This document shows positions 17,831 to 29,740 of a DNA stretch of 64,000 nt, piece after piece. The DNA is taken from assembly GCF_027532025.1 (NCBI RefSeq), contig NZ_JAPZSY010000017.1:1-64000 (forward strand), written 5' to 3'. The notes under the pieces are model-generated. The model had not been told where the DNA came from, did not search any database, and worked only from the letters and a program-made list of their open reading frames with translations. The number at the start of each line of letters is the position of its first letter. The first letter of the stretch is position 1. The stretch comes from Inhella sp. (lineage in GTDB: Bacteria > Pseudomonadota > Gammaproteobacteria > Burkholderiales > Burkholderiaceae_C). A program made the translations under genes and the position numbers.

Positions 17831-18720
17831 TGGCCGGGCGGCACGCGGCAGGCGTCTGGCGCGCGGCCTGGGCCGCGCTCGGCCTGAGCCTGCACACCCT
17901 GCTGAGCGCCGCCCCGCTGACCCACACCGACGACCTGGGGCGGCGGGTGACCCTGCCCGCGCCGCCCCAGCGCATCGTGGCCATCGGCCCGTCCATCGTC
18001 GAGAGCCTGTGCGCGGTGGGCGGCTGCGACCGTCTGGTGGGGGTGGACCGTTTTTCCAACCACCCCGCCTCGGTGCAAAGCCTGCCCAAGCTCGGTGGGC
18101 TGGGCGAGGCGTCGCTCGAGCAAATCGTCGGCCTCAAGCCCGACCTCGTGCTGCTGCTGCCCGCATCGCGCCTGCACGACCGGCTCTCGCAACTGGGCGT
18201 ACCGGTGCTGGCCTTGGACGCACAAAGCCTGCCCGAGATGCATCGCCTGCTGCGCCACCTGGCCGCGCTGATGGGCGAGCCCGCGCGGGCCGAGCAGGTG
18301 TGGGCGCAGATGCTGCGCGAGGTGGACGCCGCCGCCGCGCCATTGCCGGCGGCCTGGCGGGGTCGCTCCGTGTACTTCGAGGTCGACCCCACGCCTTTCG
18401 CGGCCGGCGAGGCCTCGTACATCGGCGCCTTGCTGGCGCGCCTGGGCCTGCGCAACATCGTGCCGGCAGCGCTCGGCACCTTCCCGCAGCTCAACCCGGA
18501 ATTCGTGTTGCGCGCGCAGCCCGAGCTCATCGTCGTGGGGCAGCGCGAAGCGCCTAACCTGGCGGCGCGGCCGGGCTGGGCGCGATTGCCGGCCGTGCGG
18601 CAAGGCCGCGTGTGCGCGCTGCCCCGAGACGACGGCGAAGTCGTGGGCCGCCCAGGCCCCCGCATGGGCGAAGCCGCCAGGGCGTTGGTGCGCTGCATCG
18701 CCGCCCTTCCCGCACCTTGA
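17830..18720 (+). CDS. btuF: Periplasmic cobalamin-binding protein BtuF
   Basis: A 296-residue substrate-binding protein of the helical-backbone (class III) type. The start overlaps the btuB stop (TGATG). A signal peptide ends around LLSAA. The mature part opens THTDDLGRRVTLPAPPQRIVAIGPSIVESLCAVG, typical of BtuF/FecB proteins, and contains LPKLGGLGEASLEQIVGLKPDLVL. No lipobox cysteine is visible, so it is probably soluble in the periplasm. It hands cobalamin to BtuCD encoded next. Confidence 0.93.
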   Translation: MAGRHAAGVWRAAWAALGLSLHTLLSAAPLTHTDDLGRRVTLPAPPQRIVAIGPSIVESLCAVGGCDRLVGVDRFSNHPASVQSLPKLGGLGEASLEQIVGLKPDLVLLLPASRLHDRLSQLGVPVLALDAQSLPEMHRLLRHLAALMGEPARAEQVWAQMLREVDAAAAPLPAAWRGRSVYFEVDPTPFAAGEASYIGALLARLGLRNIVPAALGTFPQLNPEFVLRAQPELIVVGQREAPNLAARPGWARLPAVRQGRVCALPRDDGEVVGRPGPRMGEAARALVRCIAALPAP

Positions 18721-18760
18721 CCGGCGGCGAGATCATCCGGGCCCCACGAGCTTGCGCCCC

Positions 18761-19738
18761 ATGAGCCTGCGTCCCCTCCCCCTGGCCCTCGCCCTGTCGC
18801 TCACCTGCGCCGCCTTGTTGGTGTTGGGCGCCAGCGTGGGAGCCCACGGCCTGGACGCGGCGCTGTGGGCCGCGCCGAGCCTGGTCACCGAGCTGCGGCT
18901 GCCCCGCAGCTTGGCCGCCTGGGGCTGCGGCGCGCTGCTCGGGCTGGCGGGCGCCATCGCCCAAGGCCTGTTCCGCAACCCCCTGGCCGACCCCTACCTG
19001 TTGGGCGCCAGCGCGGGTGCCAGCTTGGGCGTGGCCCTGGCGTTGGTGCTGGCCGGCAACAGCGCGGGCGCCCTGCTGGCCGGCAGCGGCTGGGGCCTGA
19101 ACTTGGCGGCCTTCGCCGGCGCCTGGGGGGCCTTGGGCCTGACGGTGCTGCTCAGCCGCGGGGTGTCGCACACCCCCCGGCTGCTGCTGGCGGGCGTGAT
19201 CGTCGGGGTCGTGCTGGCAGCCGCCACACAGGGGCTGACCTTGTTGGATCCGAGCACCCTGCGGCCCATGCAGCAGTTCATGCTGGGCAGCACCAGCCTG
19301 TTGGGCTGGCCCCAGGTGGCGCTAAGCCTGCCGCTCTTGGCGCTGGCCCTGACCGCCGCCCTGGTGGGCAGCCGCACCCTGGATGCGCTGGGCCTGGGCG
19401 AGGCCACCGCGCGCAGCCTCGGTCTGCCGCTGGACGGCACGCGCGCCCTGCTGCTGGCCTTGCTCGCCCTGTGCAGCGGCGCCGCGGTGGCGCAGTGCGG
19501 GCTGGTCGCCTTCGTCGGCCTGGTTGCGCCCCACACGGTGCGGGCCCTGGGCGTGAGCCGCTACCGTTGGCTGCTGCCGCTGTCGGCCTTGAGCGGCGGC
19601 GCCTTGCTGCTGGCGGCCGACATCGTGGCCCGGTGGGTGATGGCCCCCATCGAGCTGCCCGTGGGCCTGCCCACAGCCTTGTTGGGCGGGGCTTACTTGC
19701 TGAGCCGCTTGGCGCACAGCACGGGGGCCGCCCGATGA
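18761..19738 (+). CDS. btuC: Cobalamin ABC transporter permease BtuC
   Basis: A 325-residue FecCD-family permease with about ten hydrophobic segments. Family motifs are present: LRLPRSLAAWGCGALLGLAGAIAQGLFRNPLADPYLLGASAGA near the N-terminus and CGLVAFVGLVAPHTVRALG near the C-terminus. The ATG at 18761 (MSLRPLPL) is preferred to the TTG used by the ORF track. There is a 40-nt gap after btuF and a 4-nt overlap with btuD. Confidence 0.94.
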   Translation: MSLRPLPLALALSLTCAALLVLGASVGAHGLDAALWAAPSLVTELRLPRSLAAWGCGALLGLAGAIAQGLFRNPLADPYLLGASAGASLGVALALVLAGNSAGALLAGSGWGLNLAAFAGAWGALGLTVLLSRGVSHTPRLLLAGVIVGVVLAAATQGLTLLDPSTLRPMQQFMLGSTSLLGWPQVALSLPLLALALTAALVGSRTLDALGLGEATARSLGLPLDGTRALLLALLALCSGAAVAQCGLVAFVGLVAPHTVRALGVSRYRWLLPLSALSGGALLLAADIVARWVMAPIELPVGLPTALLGGAYLLSRLAHSTGAAR

Positions 19739-20502
19739 CCCCCACCCTGCACTTGAGCCTGGACCGCCTGTGCCTCGGCGAGCGGGAGGTGCTGCACGCC
19801 ATGCAGCTCACGCTGCGACCCGGCGAGTGGGTGGCCCTGGTGGGCCCCAACGGCGCGGGCAAAAGCACCCTGCTGCGCGTCCTGGCCGGGCTGCTGCCCA
19901 TCCAAGGGTCGCTGCGTCTCGGCGATACCCCCTGGCCCCTGCTGTCACGCCGGCAACGCGCCCAGCGTCTGGCGTGGCTGGGCCCAGCCGAGTTGGACGG
20001 CACGGGCACCGAGTTGCGCGCCGAAGAAGCCGTGATGTTGGGCCGCCTGCCCCACCAAGGCTGGATGGGTCTGGCCAGCGAGGCCGACCGGCAGGCGGTG
20101 GACGCCGCGCTCAGCGCCGTCGACGCCCTGCCCTGGCGCCAGCGCCCCCTGCACAGCCTGTCGGCAGGCGAACGCCAGCGCGTGCTGTTGGCGCGGGCAC
20201 TGGCCGTCGAGGCGCCCGTGTTGCTGCTGGACGAGCCGCTGACCCACCTCGACAGCCCCCATCAGGCCGACTGGTTGCGCCTGATGCGCGCGCTGGCAAA
20301 GCAGGGTCGCGCCGTTTGCAGCGTGCTGCACGAGCTGCACCTGGCCCTGCGCGCTGACCGCTTGTGGGTGGTGCACGAAGGCCGCGTCCTCCACGATGGG
20401 CCCGCTGGCGACCCCGCCGCCCGCGAGGCGCTGCAACAGGCATTTGGCCATCGCTTGCGCTTCGTGGCCGACGCCGACGGCTGGCTGGCCCTGCCGGCCT
20501 GA
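19735..20502 (+). CDS. btuD: Cobalamin ABC transporter ATPase BtuD
   Basis: A 255-residue ATPase that drives BtuC. It has Walker A GPNGAGKST, signature LSAGERQRVLLARAL, Walker B VLLLDEPLTHLD and the switch histidine in SVLHELH. The start overlaps btuC by ATGA. The long ORF-track entry beginning at 18865 runs in another frame through btuC and is not the gene start. Confidence 0.94.
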   Translation: MTPTLHLSLDRLCLGEREVLHAMQLTLRPGEWVALVGPNGAGKSTLLRVLAGLLPIQGSLRLGDTPWPLLSRRQRAQRLAWLGPAELDGTGTELRAEEAVMLGRLPHQGWMGLASEADRQAVDAALSAVDALPWRQRPLHSLSAGERQRVLLARALAVEAPVLLLDEPLTHLDSPHQADWLRLMRALAKQGRAVCSVLHELHLALRADRLWVVHEGRVLHDGPAGDPAAREALQQAFGHRLRFVADADGWLALPA

Positions 20503-20598
20503 GCGCGTCACGCCCCCCCTCAGTCGAAGGCTGAATCGGGTCTGCTGGCGAAATCCCCTCTGGCATCATGGTTGCGCTCGCGCTGACGCCTCACGCCC

Positions 20599-22905
<2,307 letters not shown>

Positions 22906-22954
22906 GGCGGGTCTGGGTTTCAGCGGACGGCGCGACGGCGCCCCCTCTCGGCCT

Positions 22955-23482
22955 TCAATTGTCCCGGGCAAACAGGTGGGCGTGCACGGCACCTGCTTTG
23001 AGGTGGCGGTGCAGTCGGTAGCCCGCGGGGGGCTCAAAGGCCGCGGGAGCTTCCAGGTAAATCCAGCCCGCACCGGCCGCCGCGCTCAAGGCCTTGGCAA
23101 ACCCGTTGGCCTCGAACGGCGGGTCGATCAACACCAAGTCCCAGCGGCCAGCCAAGGCGGCAAAGCCATCGCCGACGATGAGGGTCACCCGGTCGCCGGC
23201 GCCCTGCAGCCTGGCGATCACCTGCTTCAAGCTGGCGGCGGCCTTGGGCTCGCGCTCCACCAAGTGCACCGTCGCGCCTCGCGAAGCGGCCTCCAGGCCC
23301 AGCGCACCGCTGCCGGCAAAGGCGTCCAACACGCGCCAGCCGCTCAGGTCGTGCGGCAACCAGTTGAAGAGCGTTTCGCGCAGGCGGTCGCCACTGGGGC
23401 GCAAGCCGGGGAGGTTGAGCACCGGCAGCTTGGAGCGGCGCCACACACCGCCAATGATGCGAACTTCGCCGGACTTGGTCAT
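22955..23482 (-). CDS. rsmD: 16S rRNA (guanine966-N2)-methyltransferase RsmD
   Basis: Methylates G966 of 16S rRNA during small-subunit assembly. The 175-residue protein begins MTKSGEVRIIGGVWRRSKL; RIIGG is the family opening. The SAM-binding motif VLDAFAGSGALGLEAASRGA is at about residues 50-70, and the catalytic LIDPPFE (N/DPPF/Y motif) at about 120. It precedes coaD, a common pairing. The longer ORF start is inside hisF and is rejected. Confidence 0.94.
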   Translation of the reverse strand: MTKSGEVRIIGGVWRRSKLPVLNLPGLRPSGDRLRETLFNWLPHDLSGWRVLDAFAGSGALGLEAASRGATVHLVEREPKAAASLKQVIARLQGAGDRVTLIVGDGFAALAGRWDLVLIDPPFEANGFAKALSAAAGAGWIYLEAPAAFEPPAGYRLHRHLKAGAVHAHLFARDN

Positions 23483-23516
23483 GACGCAAGCAAGCGCAGC
23501 CGCGCAGCGTGGGGGC

Positions 23517-24278
<762 letters not shown>

Positions 24279-24327
24279 GGACGAAGGCCAGCCCAGCGTC
24301 AGCGCCGGCCAGCCAGAGGAGGATCGA

Positions 24328-24576
24328 TCAGCGAATGGATTTGAGCTTCTTGCCCACACCGGACTTCTTCTTGACGGCCTTCTTCTGTGTCTTCTTGTGC
24401 GTCTTCTTGACCGTCGCCTTCTTCTTCACCGCATGGGCCTGCTTGGCCGCGGGCTTGGCGTGGATGGCGTGGGCGCCGCCTGTGCGCGATTGGGCTTGCG
24501 CGGAAACGGGGCTCAAGGCCGAGACCGACAAGGCCACGGCAAAGGACAGGAGGGTGGAGGACAGCAAACGGCTCAT
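24328..24576 (-). CDS. Small exported lysine-rich protein, function unknown
   Basis: An 82-residue protein between hisA and hisF. It has a clear signal peptide ([29 protein letters not shown]) followed by a mature part of about 50 residues made mostly of Lys, Ala, Thr and His ([21 protein letters not shown]), strongly basic. A GAGAG-type ribosome site precedes the ATG. It could bind nucleic acid, lipopolysaccharide or peptidoglycan, but nothing in the sequence decides this. It interrupts an otherwise standard hisA-hisF pair. Confidence 0.72.
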   Translation of the reverse strand: MSRLLSSTLLSFAVALSVSALSPVSAQAQSRTGGAHAIHAKPAAKQAHAVKKKATVKKTHKKTQKKAVKKKSGVGKKLKSIR

Positions 24577-24603
24577 GGTGGCTCTCAGTGGGTCGAACAG
24601 GTT

Positions 24604-25344
24604 TCAGGAGCGCAGCGCGTCGGCCCGGGCCTGGGCATCGGCCAAGTCGAGCGCGCCGGTGTAGATCGCCTTGCCGCAAATGACGCCGCTGATGCCTTCG
24701 TCTTCCACCTTGCACAGGGCTTCGATATCGGCCCAGCCCTTGAGGCCGCCGCTGGCCACCACGGGAATGGTCAGGGCCTGAGCCAGCTTGACCGTGGCCT
24801 CGATGTTGATGCCGCTGAGCATCCCGTCGCGACCGATGTCGGTGTAGATCACGCCTTCGATGCCGTAGTCCTCGAACTTCTTGGCCAGGTCCACGACCTC
24901 GTGGCCAGAGAGCTTGCTCCAGCCGTCGGTGGCCACCTTGCCGTCTTTCGCGTCCAGGCCCACCCAGATGTGGCCGCCAAAGGCCGTGCAAGCGTCGCGG
25001 ATGAAGCCGGGGTTCTTCACCGCTGCCGTGCCCACGATGACGGCGCTGATGCCGTCGTCGAGGTAGCGCTCGATGGTGTCGAGGTCGCGGATGCCGCCGC
25101 CCAACTGCACCGGGATCTCATCGCCCACTTCCTTGAGGATGGCCTTTACCGCCGCCTCGTTGACCGGCTTGCCCGCGAAGGCGCCGTTCAGGTCGACGAG
25201 GTGCAAGCGACGCGCGCCCGCGTCCAGCCAGCGGCGGGCCATGGCCGCAGGGTCTTCGCCGAAGGTGGTGGAGGCGTTCATGTCGCCCTGTTGAAGGCGC
25301 ACGCAATGGCCGTCTTTGAGGTCGATGGCGGGGATCAGCAGCAT
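24604..25344 (-). CDS. hisA: ProFAR isomerase (phosphoribosylformimino-AICAR-phosphate isomerase)
   Basis: Fourth step of histidine synthesis, an Amadori rearrangement. The 246-residue TIM barrel starts [20 protein letters not shown] with the catalytic Asp in IDLKDG. The second Asp is in YTDIGRDGM. The first phosphate loop is GGGIRD and the second ASGGLKG. It lies 94 nt downstream of hisH; that spacer carries a C/G-rich hairpin. Confidence 0.97.
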   Translation of the reverse strand: MLLIPAIDLKDGHCVRLQQGDMNASTTFGEDPAAMARRWLDAGARRLHLVDLNGAFAGKPVNEAAVKAILKEVGDEIPVQLGGGIRDLDTIERYLDDGISAVIVGTAAVKNPGFIRDACTAFGGHIWVGLDAKDGKVATDGWSKLSGHEVVDLAKKFEDYGIEGVIYTDIGRDGMLSGINIEATVKLAQALTIPVVASGGLKGWADIEALCKVEDEGISGVICGKAIYTGALDLADAQARADALRS

Positions 25345-25395
25345 GGTGAAGAAGCGTTGCGAAGAAGCGGGCGCAGGGCCACCCCAGGCCCGCGT

Positions 25396-25414
25396 GCGCC
25401 CCCTTGGGGGGTGG
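25396..25414. repeat. GC-rich hairpin in the hisH-hisA spacer
   Basis: GCGCCCCCTTGGGGGGTGG forms a CCCCC/GGGGG stem with a TT loop. A closely similar element lies in the murA-hisG spacer at 37909. Both look like copies of a short dispersed intergenic hairpin; there is no T-tract, so a terminator role is not evident. Confidence 0.5.
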
Positions 25415-25438
25415 CGACCGGCAGGGAGACTGGGGGCC

Positions 25439-26089
25439 TCATGGATTCCAGGTTAAGAAGTTTCGGTAAAGACGGAGCCCGTCAGCGGCGCTCTTTTCCG
25501 GGTGGAATTGCGTGGCAAAAATGGTATCGCGTGCGATGGCACAGGCAAACGCGTCGCCGTAGGTGGTGGTGGCGGCCACATGATGGCTCTGGGCCGGCAC
25601 CGCATGGAAGCTGTGCACGAAGTAGAAGTGGCTGCCGCTGGCCACGCCGGCCCACACGGGGTGGGGTCGGGCGATGTCGACGCGGTTCCAGCCCATTTGC
25701 GGCACCTTGAAGCGGCTGCCGTCGGGCTGCAGGCGGCCCTCCAGCCGGAAGCGCTTCACCTCGCCCGGGAACAGGCCCAGGCCCGGGGTGTCTTGCTCTT
25801 CGCTGCGCTGCAGCAGCATCTGCATGCCCACGCACACGCCCATCAGCGGCTTGCCGTTCGCCACCTCGTCCAACACCGCCTGCTGGGCGCCGCTGTCGGC
25901 GAAGTGGGCCATGCAATCGCGCATGGCGCCTTGGCCGGGCAGCACGATGCGGTCGGCATCGCGCACCTGCTGCGGGTCGTGACCGACGACCACCCTGACG
26001 CCGGTGTCGGCCGAGGCCGCCTGCACGGCTTGGGCCACGCTGCGGAGATTGCCCATGCCGTAATCGAGCACGAGCACGGTCTTGGTCAC
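25439..26089 (-). CDS. hisH: Imidazole glycerol phosphate synthase, glutaminase subunit
   Basis: A class I glutamine amidotransferase that feeds ammonia to HisF. The 216-residue protein starts at a GTG giving (M)[20 protein letters not shown] and overlaps the hisB stop by GTGA. The catalytic triad is visible: Cys in [10 protein letters not shown] and His/Glu in QFHPEKS. The oxyanion-strand motif LPGQGAM is also present. The extra ORF-track residues before the GTG come from hisB in another frame. Confidence 0.96.
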   Translation of the reverse strand: MTKTVLVLDYGMGNLRSVAQAVQAASADTGVRVVVGHDPQQVRDADRIVLPGQGAMRDCMAHFADSGAQQAVLDEVANGKPLMGVCVGMQMLLQRSEEQDTPGLGLFPGEVKRFRLEGRLQPDGSRFKVPQMGWNRVDIARPHPVWAGVASGSHFYFVHSFHAVPAQSHHVAATTTYGDAFACAIARDTIFATQFHPEKSAADGLRLYRNFLTWNP

Positions 26090-26676
26090 AAGCTGCCTTT
26101 CGTGCTGGGGATGGTGCCGGCCGCGCGCGGGTCGGGCGTGACGGCCATGCGCAGCGCGCGGGCGAAGGCCTTGAAGATCGTCTCGCACTGGTGGTGCGCG
26201 TTGTGGCCCTTCAGGTTGTCGATGTGCAGGCTCACGCCAGCGTGGTTCACGAAGCCCTGGAAGAACTCGAACACCAGCTGCGTGTCCAGTTGGCCGATGC
26301 TGCCGGCCGTGAAGGTCACGTCCATGTGCAGACCCGGGCGGCCGGAGCAATCCAGCACCACGCGGCTCAGGGCTTCGTCGAGCGGCACGTAGGCGTGGCC
26401 GTAGCGGGTGATGCCGCGCTTGTCGCCCAAGGCCTGCGCGAAAGCCTGGCCCAGCGTGATGCCCACGTCTTCCACCGTGTGGTGGCCGTCGATGTGCAGG
26501 TCGCCCTTGGCATCGATCGACAGGTCGATCAGGCCGTGGCGGGCGATCTGGTCGAGCATGTGGTCGAAGAAACCGATGCCGGTGACGAAATGCGCCTGGC
26601 CGGTGCCATCGAGGTTCAGTTCGACGCGAATCTGCGTCTCGGCGGTGTTGCGCTGGACGGTGGCGGTGCGGGTCAT
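26086..26676 (-). CDS. hisB: Imidazoleglycerol-phosphate dehydratase
   Basis: Sixth step of histidine synthesis, a Mn-dependent dehydration. The 196-residue monofunctional form starts [24 protein letters not shown]. Metal-binding motifs are [24 protein letters not shown] and, in the second half, [19 protein letters not shown]. There is no HisN phosphatase domain. It overlaps hisC and hisH by 4 nt each. Confidence 0.97.
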   Translation of the reverse strand: MTRTATVQRNTAETQIRVELNLDGTGQAHFVTGIGFFDHMLDQIARHGLIDLSIDAKGDLHIDGHHTVEDVGITLGQAFAQALGDKRGITRYGHAYVPLDEALSRVVLDCSGRPGLHMDVTFTAGSIGQLDTQLVFEFFQGFVNHAGVSLHIDNLKGHNAHHQCETIFKAFARALRMAVTPDPRAAGTIPSTKGSL

Positions 26677-27746
26677 GTCAAAGCCTGGATGAGCTGGGAA
26701 GTTTCGTCGGGCGTGCCCACGGTCAGGCGCAGGCAGTTTGTCAGCATCGGGTGCATCGCGCTCACGTTCTTCACCAAGATGCCCTTGGCCTTCAGAAGGG
26801 CAAAGGTGGCGGCGGCATCGGGGAAGCGGGCCAGCACCATGTTGGCTTGGCTGGGAAAGGGCGTGACCCCCGGCAGGGCTTGCAGCGCCGTGAACAAGCG
26901 CTCGCGCTGGGCGCGGATCTGGGCGGCTTGGCGGGCGTACTCGGCCTCGTGCTCCAGCGCGAACAGCGCGGCCTCGGTGTTGAGCACGCTGACGTTGAAG
27001 GGCGGGCGCAGTTTTTCCACCTCGGCGACCAAGGCGGCGTCGCCCATCAGGTAGCCGATGCGCACCCCGGCCAGGCCGAACTTGCTCATGGTGCGCATCA
27101 CCAGCACGTGGGGCTGGCGCAGGCGGTGCAGCGAGTCGTTCGCGGCGAAGGGCTGGTAGGCCTCGTCCATCACCACCAAGCCCGGGTTGGTGCCGTCCAG
27201 GGCCATGGCCTCCACCAGCGCGTCGATGGTGGCCGCGTCCCACAGCGTGCCCGTGGGGTTGTTGGGGTAGGCCAGCCACAGCAGCGCCGGCTTTTCGGCC
27301 GCGATGGCGGCGAGCATGGCCTCGCGGTCGAGCTGGAAGTCGTCGGCCCGGCAGGGCACGCCCACGAAGCGCACGCCCAGCAACTGCGCGCTCATCGCGT
27401 ACATGACGAAGCTGGGCAGCGGGCTCATCACGCAAGCGCCCGGCTTGGCGATGGCCTGGGTGAGCAGGCTGATCAGTTCGTCGGAGCCGTTGCCCAGCAT
27501 CAGCGCGCCCCCAGCCGGCAGTCGGGCATGGCGGGCCAGCGCGCTGCGCAGGACTTCGGTGCGCTCGGCCGGGTAGCGGTTCAGGGCCACGGCACCCAGG
27601 CGCTGGCCGAGTTCGGCCTGCAGCGCCGCGGGCAGCGGGAAGGGGTTCTCCATCACGTCCAGCTTCACCAAGCCGGCGGCGGGCTGGACGGCGTAGGCGT
27701 GGAGGGCGCGTACGTCGTCGCGGAAGACATCAAGCGGCGAATTCAT
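26673..27746 (-). CDS. hisC: Histidinol-phosphate aminotransferase
   Basis: A PLP-dependent class I/II aminotransferase, 357 residues. Motifs include [12 protein letters not shown] near the N-terminus, YPNNPTG, the [10 protein letters not shown] aspartate, and the PLP lysine in [17 protein letters not shown]. The start codon lies 17 nt inside the end of the upstream PIN-toxin gene, so hisC is probably translated in coupling with a toxin-antitoxin operon. In the standard Burkholderiales order hisD would be upstream instead. Confidence 0.96.
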   Translation of the reverse strand: MNSPLDVFRDDVRALHAYAVQPAAGLVKLDVMENPFPLPAALQAELGQRLGAVALNRYPAERTEVLRSALARHARLPAGGALMLGNGSDELISLLTQAIAKPGACVMSPLPSFVMYAMSAQLLGVRFVGVPCRADDFQLDREAMLAAIAAEKPALLWLAYPNNPTGTLWDAATIDALVEAMALDGTNPGLVVMDEAYQPFAANDSLHRLRQPHVLVMRTMSKFGLAGVRIGYLMGDAALVAEVEKLRPPFNVSVLNTEAALFALEHEAEYARQAAQIRAQRERLFTALQALPGVTPFPSQANMVLARFPDAAATFALLKAKGILVKNVSAMHPMLTNCLRLTVGTPDETSQLIQALT

Positions 27747-28188
27747 CGAGCAGTTCCGGGCCTTGCAGGAAGGGGTTGACGATCCGCAGGCTGTCGATGG
27801 TTTGGCCGTGCTGGAGGTCTTCGGTCAGCAGGTGGGTGCAGGCCTGCTGCTGGGCGGCGGCCACCACCAGGGCGTCCCAGTAGCTCAGGCCCCAGCGGCT
27901 TTCCACGGCCCAGGCCGATTCGACCGTGGCGTGGTCCGTCTGCCAGGGCTGCCAGAGCTGGTAGCGGCGCACCTCGGCACGCGCATCGCCGGCCGACAGT
28001 GCGCTGGAAAACTTCTTGCGAGCGTTCCAGTAGAACTCGTGCAGCACCTGGTTGCTGACGCGGCCGCAGCGCTGGGCCCAGCAGGCGCGCAGCCAGGCGC
28101 GGGCGGCGTCGCGCTTGACCGGCTCGCGGTCGTCAAAGGCGTAGAGCAGGACGTTGGTGTCGACGAACACCAGAACCGGCGTGCTCAT
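27730..28188 (-). CDS. PIN-domain toxin, VapC-like
   Basis: A 152-residue predicted ribonuclease. It has the PIN hallmark acidic residues: Asp in VFVDTNVLLYAFD, Glu in NQVLHEFYWNARKK, Asp in GLSYWDALVVAAA and a final acidic residue in LLTEDLQHG. VapC toxins cut tRNA or rRNA when free of antitoxin. The start overlaps the antitoxin by ATGA and the 3' end overlaps hisC by 17 nt. Its product could instead be a non-toxic PIN nuclease, but the genetic layout fits a toxin. Confidence 0.88.
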   Translation of the reverse strand: MSTPVLVFVDTNVLLYAFDDREPVKRDAARAWLRACWAQRCGRVSNQVLHEFYWNARKKFSSALSAGDARAEVRRYQLWQPWQTDHATVESAWAVESRWGLSYWDALVVAAAQQQACTHLLTEDLQHGQTIDSLRIVNPFLQGPELLDEFAA

Positions 28189-28418
28189 CGGGCGTTACGG
28201 TCGTAGATCTCGTCGCGGCTGAGGTAACGACCGCTGGACTCGCCGAAGCTCTTGAACTCCAAGGCCTCACGCATGGCGCGCTCGTAAGCGTCGTCATGGC
28301 GCATCTTGTCGGCCAGCATGTCGCCCACCAGGCGCGACACGCTGGTGTTGCGGCGGGCCGCTTCCATCCGCGCCCAGTCGGCGACGGCGTCTTCCATGGT
28401 GACAGTGACGTTGCGCAT
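28185..28418 (-). CDS. Ribbon-helix-helix antitoxin, VapB-like
   Basis: A 77-residue partner of the PIN toxin. The start MRNVTVTMEDAVADWARMEAARRNTSVSRLVGDML has the short beta strand followed by two helices of CopG/Arc-type DNA-binding antitoxins. The C-terminal part (EFKSFGESSGRYLSRDEIYD) probably wraps the toxin. Three palindromic sites immediately upstream fit self-repression. The longer ORF-track version runs back through these operator sites and is unlikely. Confidence 0.85.
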   Translation of the reverse strand: MRNVTVTMEDAVADWARMEAARRNTSVSRLVGDMLADKMRHDDAYERAMREALEFKSFGESSGRYLSRDEIYDRNAR

Positions 28419-28430
28419 GGCCTGAGTATG

Positions 28431-28475
28431 CACGAAGTTCGTGGAACACGAAGTTCGTGCTGCACGATCTTCGTG
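28431..28475 (-). promoter_or_regulatory. Triple palindromic operator of the toxin-antitoxin operon
   Basis: Three 13-bp palindromes stand in a row with 3-nt spacers: CACGAAGTTCGTG (28431-28443), the identical CACGAAGTTCGTG (28447-28459) and CACGATCTTCGTG (28463-28475). The period is 16 bp, and the first copy ends 13 nt upstream of the antitoxin ATG. The arrangement suits cooperative binding of RHH antitoxin dimers. Confidence 0.82.
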
Positions 28476-28525
28476 CCACACGGGGCACGGGGCCGGCGGA
28501 GCCTGCCTCGCTATGCTGGGCCGCC

Positions 28526-29740
28526 ATGAGCCATGCCCTGCACATCTGGGAGCGACCGCTGCCCACCTCTCTGGCCGACGCCCAAGCCGCCAAGTCCCGG
28601 TTGAGCGCTGAAAGCGGGCCCGACCCCGAGGGCTTTGCGCATTTGCGCAAGGCACTGACCAGCGCGCTGGCCGACGAGCCCGCGTTGGCCGGCATGCGCT
28701 TTGAAGGGCTGGACGATGGGTTGCTCACCGGCCCGGTGCGCAGGGTGGGCGTGCCGCAGCCATTCAGCGCCGAGCTGGTGCCGCTGTTGGTGGCCGGGGC
28801 CTTGGCCCTGGGCTTGGCGGTGTACGACGAGCAGGCCGGCGTTTGCTACCACCCACTGCGTCACAAGCTGACGCTGGATGGCCAGCAGCCGATCCGGCCG
28901 AGCGACTTGCTGCCGCGGCCCTTGAAAGCTGCTGGCGTTTGGCTGGAGGCCCAGCCAAAGCCCCAAGAGCTGGGCCCTGACGAGCAGGCCCGCGCCTGGA
29001 TCGCACAGCGGCGGCGCCTGCCGGCTTTCCAGGACGCCCTACTGGCCAAGGGCCCTCAAGGGCTCGAGCCCATGGACAGCGACAACCTGTGGATGCAGGC
29101 CCGCGTGCTGCGCCATCTGGGCCCCTGGTTCACGGCCCAAGGCTTTGTTGAACGCTCGCGCAGTGCCGAAGCCACCGAGTTCGCCCGGCTCACCGCAGGC
29201 GGCCTCCAGTCCTGGAGCCTGAGTCATTTTTTGCAGGGCAGCACGCCCAGCGGCACAGGGCCCGGCTTCAGCGTGCGCTGTGCGATCCGACCTTGGCTGC
29301 CCGAGATGCTGGACGGACCGGGCAACGCGTTCCCGCTGGTGCCGCCACCGCATGAGCCGCAGAGTTGGGGCCACGGCCGCCCCACAAGCGAGACGCGGGT
29401 GCTGGTGCGCACCCGCGCCGAACTCGAGCGCGTGTTGGCCGCCTTCAGGCCCAGCCTGGACACGGGGCTGCTGCCCCTGCTCGAGGCCTGTCGAACGCCG
29501 GAAGGGATCTTGGCGCTTGCGCGCCAGACGGGCACGCCCCACCCCTTGGTGCCCACCGCAGCACTGAAAAAACTGGCCCACTGGGAAGGCGCGCCCGATC
29601 ACCAGGCCTTGTTGCAGCAACTCCACCAGCGTGACCGCGCGCTGGGGGGCCACCCGGCCAACCTCATTTGGCCCGCTTGCAGGCTACGGGCGCTGCCCCA
29701 GGCTTTCGGCACGATGCGGCCGCGGGCGCCTGGGCCTTAG
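28526..29740 (+). CDS. Unrecognised 404-residue protein
   Basis: I do not recognise this gene. The start is set at ATG 28526 (MSHALHIWERPLPTSLADAQ); the ORF track begins inside the operator region. No signal peptide or strong membrane helix is present apart from a short hydrophobic run (LVPLLVAGALALGLAVYDE). The N-terminal third looks like a small alpha/beta domain. A later stretch (VLRHLGPWFTAQGFVERSRSAEATEFARL) faintly recalls DUF4304-type domains. TATGCT about 10 nt before the ATG could be a -10 box. It is divergent from the antitoxin operon and its 3' end overlaps the photolyase-like gene by 4 nt. Confidence 0.6.
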   Translation: MSHALHIWERPLPTSLADAQAAKSRLSAESGPDPEGFAHLRKALTSALADEPALAGMRFEGLDDGLLTGPVRRVGVPQPFSAELVPLLVAGALALGLAVYDEQAGVCYHPLRHKLTLDGQQPIRPSDLLPRPLKAAGVWLEAQPKPQELGPDEQARAWIAQRRRLPAFQDALLAKGPQGLEPMDSDNLWMQARVLRHLGPWFTAQGFVERSRSAEATEFARLTAGGLQSWSLSHFLQGSTPSGTGPGFSVRCAIRPWLPEMLDGPGNAFPLVPPPHEPQSWGHGRPTSETRVLVRTRAELERVLAAFRPSLDTGLLPLLEACRTPEGILALARQTGTPHPLVPTAALKKLAHWEGAPDHQALLQQLHQRDRALGGHPANLIWPACRLRALPQAFGTMRPRAPGP

